Under the pieces are notes generated by a model. That model saw only the letters and a list, made by a program, of their open reading frames with translations. It was not told the DNA's origin and ran no database searches. From Clostridiales bacterium (lineage in GTDB: Bacteria; Bacillota_A; Clostridia; Peptostreptococcales; Anaerovoracaceae): 5,820 bases of DNA. The DNA is taken from assembly GCA_015058265.1 (NCBI GenBank), contig SVCR01000118.1:1-5820 (forward strand), in the 5' to 3' direction. The position numbers and the translations under genes were made by a program. The first letter of the stretch is position 1. Every line of letters starts with the position of its first letter. Positions 5,215 to 5,820 of the stretch are shown here, one piece after another.

Positions 5215-5820
5215 TTATACCTCCACTAATTTCTTCTTCGAGATCTTGCCTCGTACTACGGCCGCCGTCTGCTGGTCTCCAAGGTAAACCTGAATGACCC
5301 TGATGTTCTCTTTTGCTTCCGGTATCTTGACCTTCTCAAACAGATTAACTCTCTGAGAAGTAGTCCGGAGTTCCGCCTCGAGCAGAGCAGTCTGCTTACG
5401 GAGTGTCGAGACCAAAGCGTCCAGTCTGGCGATCTCACGAAGTTTGAAGACAGCAGTATCGACCCAAAGCGGATAGTCGTCTACGTCGTAATTGATGTCT
5501 TTGAACGTGAGCTCCTCAAAGGCCGGTATAGTTACACCGGCGATGTTGTCGTCTTTAACGATGACCTTATCAGGCTGCACGAGCTGATCAAGTCTTTTCA
5601 TTTCGTCAAAGAGTTCGTTTTCTGCGAATACAGCTACCCAATCGTCCAAATCACCGATCATCTGAGTGCGTTCGGCTTCCTTACGCTCGAGTTCAGCGCG
5701 TATACTCATTATTACCGACTGCAGCTGCTGCTTCTTGAGCTGCAGTGTCGGAAGATAGCGCTGGAACTGCTTAAGGTTGTCCTTCTGCTTCTTCAGTTCA
5801 TTCTTTGTAAGTTTGATAGC
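5215..5820 (-). CDS. ntpD: V-type ATP synthase subunit D (central stalk), start codon just outside window
   Basis: Subunit D is the coiled-coil shaft that turns inside the A3B3 head and passes rotation to the K ring. The frame has no stop from 5217 to the window end. Its first visible residues, AIKLTKNELKKQK, match a family N-terminus lacking only Met, giving about 202 residues. The ATG at 5709 lies inside the first long helix (after LKKQQLQSVI) and is not the start. The middle section (IAGVTIPAFEELTF, then DVDDYPLWVD) is a short globular insert between two long helices, and the C-terminal RVNLFEKVKIPEAKENIR and GDQQTAAVVRGK are strongly conserved in the family. The N-terminal wording and the YDVDDYP-type centre look like the chlamydial/spirochaetal branch rather than the usual Bacillota form, which begins near NPTRMEL. 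Subunit A and B genes are expected just upstream, beyond the window. Confidence 0.95.
   Translation of the reverse strand, partial: AIKLTKNELKKQKDNLKQFQRYLPTLQLKKQQLQSVIMSIRAELERKEAERTQMIGDLDDWVAVFAENELFDEMKRLDQLVQPDKVIVKDDNIAGVTIPAFEELTFKDINYDVDDYPLWVDTAVFKLREIARLDALVSTLRKQTALLEAELRTTSQRVNLFEKVKIPEAKENIRVIQVYLGDQQTAAVVRGKISKKKLVEV
5220..5224 (-). promoter_or_regulatory. Ribosome binding site for ntpI within the end of ntpD
   Basis: GGAGG, overlapping the last two or three codons of ntpD and 9 nt before the ntpI ATG. It fixes the first of three closely spaced Met codons as the start and implies close translation of D and I. Confidence 0.8.

Noticed and set aside
5215..5709. Subunit D as a complete 164-residue protein starting at 5709
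   Set aside because: The same frame continues to the window edge with the conserved N-terminal helix of the family; 5709 is an internal Met.

Overview
The window is a compact bacterial stretch in which every supported gene lies on the minus strand. I see no mobile element, CRISPR array, tRNA or rRNA. Base composition is near 50% GC. A V-type (not F-type) ATPase, an AzlC/AzlD exporter pair and what looks like the start of a class B sortase suggest a Gram-positive anaerobe, most likely a clostridial Bacillota. This is inference; no taxonomic marker is present.

Right-hand block (about 2854-5820): the 3' end of a V-type ATPase operon, read right to left as subunit D (central stalk; only the start codon seems to be missing at the window edge), subunit I (membrane stator/a subunit) and subunit K (rotor-ring proteolipid). 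Gaps are 4 and 16 nt, and an intrinsic terminator closes the block after K. Together D turns with the K ring against subunit I, coupling ATP hydrolysis or synthesis to ion flow. The D-I-K order and the style of the D N-terminus resemble the chlamydial/spirochaetal operon type more than the Enterococcus type. Subunit K keeps the Thr, Gln, Gln and Glu ligands that bind Na+ in Enterococcus hirae NtpK, so sodium coupling is plausible.

Left-hand block (1 to about 2841): azlC and azlD, two membrane subunits of a probable branched-chain amino acid exporter, joined by an ATGA overlap. After 61 nt comes an alpha-D-phosphohexomutase (phosphoglucomutase/phosphomannomutase type), and after another 31 nt the first 42 codons of a GTG-initiated membrane-anchored protein, possibly a class B sortase, which runs off the left edge. 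No terminator separates these four, so they may be co-transcribed from a weak promoter candidate just past the V-ATPase terminator. A 27-nt GC-rich near-palindrome sits in the azlC leader.

Five reading frames were trimmed or extended from the naive longest frame: D extends upstream to the window edge; azlC, azlD and the mutase start at internal ATGs chosen from ribosome sites, family length and overlap; and the left-edge gene starts at GTG. I found no convincing undescribed system. The most useful leads are the V-ATPase lineage and ion specificity, the azlC leader palindrome and the cut-off left-edge gene.
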